Source: Actinoallomurus sp045806665
GTDB lineage: Bacteria; Actinomycetota; Actinomycetes; Streptosporangiales; Streptosporangiaceae
Assembly: GCA_045806665.1 (NCBI GenBank)
Contig: JBJMIW010000420.1
Location: 1 to 15,704 of the forward strand
Length of the DNA stretch: 15,704 nt
Direction: 5' to 3'
In this document: positions 13,893 through 15,704 of the stretch, piece by piece
Layout: each line of letters opens with the position of its first letter
How positions within the stretch are numbered: position 1 is the stretch's first letter
The notes under the pieces: model-generated
Databases searched by the model: none
Told to the model about the DNA's origin: nothing
Seen by the model: the letters and a program-made list of their open reading frames with translations, nothing else
Program-made: the position numbers and the translations under genes

Positions 13893-15113
13893 TCAGCGCA
13901 CGGGGTCCGGGCTCGGCGAGGTGTCGGCGATCCGCATGATCGACGGCCGCTCGGTGGCACGCAGGTCACGGGCCACGGCTTCGGCGTCCCGCAGCACCCG
14001 CAGCGCGTTCTGCCAGGTCAGCTTGGCGAGGTCGGCCTCGCTCCAGCCGCGGCCGAGCAGCTCGGCGATCAGATTCGGATAGCCGGAGACGTCCTCCAGA
14101 CCGGCGGGCGTGAACGACGTGCCGTCGTAGTCCCCGCCGATGCCGATGTGGTCGATCCCCGCGACCTCGCGCATGTGATCCAAGTGATCGGCCACGGTGG
14201 CGGCCGTCGCGACCGGCCGCGGATGGGCGGCCTCGTACACCCGCTGCACCTCCTTCGCCTCCGGCGTCGTGGCCAGCGGATCGATGCCCTGGGCGCGCAG
14301 GTACTCGTCGGCCGCCTTCGTCCACGCGATGGCCTCGGGCAGCACGAACTTCGGCACGAACGTGGCCATGGCGACGCCGCCGTTGGCGGGCAGGCGCTCC
14401 AGCACGTCGTCGGGAATGTTGCGCGGATGGTCGCAGATCGCCCGTGAGGAGGAGTGCGAGAAGATCACCGGCGCCCGGCCGACCCGCAGGGCGTCCCGCA
14501 TCGTGTCGGCGGACACGTGAGAGAGGTCCACCAGCATGCCGAGCCGGTTCATCTCCCGGACGACCTCCTCGCCGAAGGCGGTGAGGCCGTGCGCCACCGG
14601 CTCGTCGGTGGCGGAGTCGGCCCACGGCACGTTGTCGTTGTGCGTGAGCGTCATGTAGCGGACGCCGAGCGCGTACAGCGCGCGCAGGGTCGCCAGCGAG
14701 CACGCGATCGAGTGCCCGCCCTCCGCGCCCAACAGTGAGGCGATGCGTCCCTCGCTGCGGGCCGCCTCCACCTCCTCGGCGGTACGGGCGAGCCGCAGCT
14801 GATCCGGATAGCGCTCGACCAGCGCCCGTACGCAGTCGATCTGCTCCAGCGTGGCGCTGACCGCCGCGTCGCCCGCCAGGGCCGACGGTACGTACACCGA
14901 CCAGAACTGCGCGCCCACCCCGCCGGCGCGCAGCCGGGGCAGGTCGGTGTGGAGGAGGTCCGACTGGTCGACCGCGACGTCACGGCGGTCCAGGTCGTAG
15001 CCGACCTGCTCGCGCAGGGCCCACGGAAGGTCGTTGTGACCGTCCACCACCGGGTGCTCGGCCAGCAGCGCGCGGGCGCGCTCCACCATGGCCGGATCGG
15101 CGACATATGCCAT
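13893..15113 (-). CDS. Membrane dipeptidase, peptidase family M19
   Basis: A 406-residue zinc dipeptidase. The M19 binuclear-site ligands are visible: HND (H26, D28), E131 in LGAEGGHS, H199 in VDLSHVS and H220 in VIFSHSS; D328 in GIGGDYDG corresponds to the conserved acid near the active site. Length matches bacterial family members. It would hydrolyse dipeptides, including D-configured C-terminal residues and dehydropeptides; related bacterial enzymes also recycle Cys-Gly or cell-wall dipeptides. No signal peptide is seen, so despite the family name it is probably cytoplasmic. The start at 15113 begins just before the domain; the upstream AGG is weak, and the frame to 15236 carries no homology. 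It converges on the PaaX-like gene with 22 nt between stops and is not obviously part of either catabolic cluster. TAGGCT at 15168-15163 is a possible -10. Confidence 0.92.
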   Translation of the reverse strand: MAYVADPAMVERARALLAEHPVVDGHNDLPWALREQVGYDLDRRDVAVDQSDLLHTDLPRLRAGGVGAQFWSVYVPSALAGDAAVSATLEQIDCVRALVERYPDQLRLARTAEEVEAARSEGRIASLLGAEGGHSIACSLATLRALYALGVRYMTLTHNDNVPWADSATDEPVAHGLTAFGEEVVREMNRLGMLVDLSHVSADTMRDALRVGRAPVIFSHSSSRAICDHPRNIPDDVLERLPANGGVAMATFVPKFVLPEAIAWTKAADEYLRAQGIDPLATTPEAKEVQRVYEAAHPRPVATAATVADHLDHMREVAGIDHIGIGGDYDGTSFTPAGLEDVSGYPNLIAELLGRGWSEADLAKLTWQNALRVLRDAEAVARDLRATERPSIMRIADTSPSPDPVR

Positions 15114-15236
15114 CGCTGCCTGCGTCCCCCTGTGCTGAGGTGATCGTTTCGTGCTCGCTCCCAGCCTAGACGGTTGATCCCAACGGAATCGCTTGCAGGC
15201 ATGACCACTGAACGCGACGACAACCCTTTGAGTCAA

Positions 15237-15704
15237 TCATCTCGACGGGACGCAGGGACCCGGTCCTGCCCCGGGGACGTGGCTGGAGGAAACCCAGGCG
15301 GTCATGTCGGTCCCGGTGTGCAGCCCGTCGAGCGCCCCGGCCAGGTCGCCGACCAGGACGCGGAGGGGTCCGCGCCCGCCGGCTGTCCGCGCCCGTCCTC
15401 GGAGGTCTCCCGGGCCCGGGGGAGTGCGGCGTGTCGATCCGGAGGGTGTAGTCGCGCGTCAGCCGGCGAAGGGGCATCGTCAGCGAGGCGACCAGGTCGA
15501 TCTCCGGAGGTGAGGTCTCCACGGCCGCCGCCGTGGCGAGGGCCTTGGCGCGTACGGTGATCGCGCTGTAGGCGGCGAGCCGGCGGGCGACGGGTGCGCT
15601 GTCGAGTCCCGCGAGCGCCGCACCGCCCCACGGGTGAGTCGCGAGCGCGAGCTGGTGCATCCGTGCGTCGAGACGGCGGGCGGATATGAGCAGATCCGCG
15701 CCGC
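15237..15704 (-). pseudogene. Unrecognised protein gene, 3' end only, frameshifted (runs off the window)
   Basis: Codon use and composition on the minus strand look coding from the window edge to about 15424 in one frame (containing LATHPWGGAALAGLDSAPVA, AITVRAKALATAAAVE and LTMPLRRLTRDYTLRIDTP). From about 15408 to a TGA at 15239-15237 coding character continues in another frame (GPLRVLVGDLAGALDGLHTG and TDMTAWVSS). Removing one C from the C5 run at 15418-15422 joins the two into one continuous reading. So this is either a frameshifted gene or a sequencing error. I do not recognise the family; it appears soluble and Ala/Leu-rich with no metal or cofactor motif. An in-frame ATG exists at 15660, but the reading is open to the edge, so the true start may lie outside. 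Confidence 0.5.

Noticed and set aside
1..15704. CRISPR array, tRNA, insertion sequence or prophage
   Set aside because: No regularly spaced repeats, cloverleaf sequence, transposase motif or phage structural gene was seen. The holin-like gene alone does not indicate a prophage.

Overview
The window is high-GC (roughly 70%) DNA with strong G/C third-position bias, few tight operons, GTG starts and I-shaped (U-poor) terminators. Together with a PASTA Ser/Thr kinase, an actinobacterial holin-X-like protein, PucR and PaaX regulators and an LLM flavin/F420-type enzyme, this indicates an actinomycete, plausibly a Streptosporangiales or Thermomonosporaceae type. The family-level placement is inference.

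Layout. (1) 1-690: two small membrane-protein genes diverge from a perfect 9-bp dyad that resembles a stress-sigma promoter pair. (2) 716-2140, minus: a PknB-like kinase with one PASTA repeat. (3) 2231-3052, minus: an alpha/beta hydrolase of the HGG(F/Y)W type, divergent from (4) 3164-4849, plus: a PucR-family activator. (5) 4882-9834, minus: a four-gene operon in the order beta-ureidopropionase-like amidase, dihydropyrimidinase/hydantoinase, LLM oxidoreductase, NCS1 transporter. This makes sense as uptake and stepwise hydrolysis of a dihydropyrimidine or hydantoin. The usual dihydropyrimidine dehydrogenase (PreTA/PydA) is not in the window and the LLM enzyme sits in the operon instead. PucR, whose gene converges on the operon's end, is the obvious candidate regulator. 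(6) 10055-10101: a very strong hairpin ends the MFS transcript just upstream of this operon.

(7) 10128-13870 looks like a decaying aromatic-type catabolic locus. It holds an intact DHA2 MFS transporter, the C-terminal third of a Rieske-oxygenase-type reductase with an intact 2Fe-2S domain, the N-terminal half of an SDR dehydrogenase fused to it out of frame by a deletion, and a divergent PaaX-family regulator. Two 32-bp sites (11862-11893 and 12905-12936) share 24 of 32 bases and the same asymmetric inverted-repeat layout. They lie over the putative promoters of the MFS gene and the SDR/regulator pair, so they are strong candidates for the PaaX-like protein's operators.

(8) 13893-15113, minus: an M19 membrane dipeptidase with all metal ligands. 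(9) 15237-15704, minus: the end of an unrecognised protein gene whose reading frame is broken at a homopolymer. No tRNA, rRNA, CRISPR array, insertion sequence or phage structural gene was seen.
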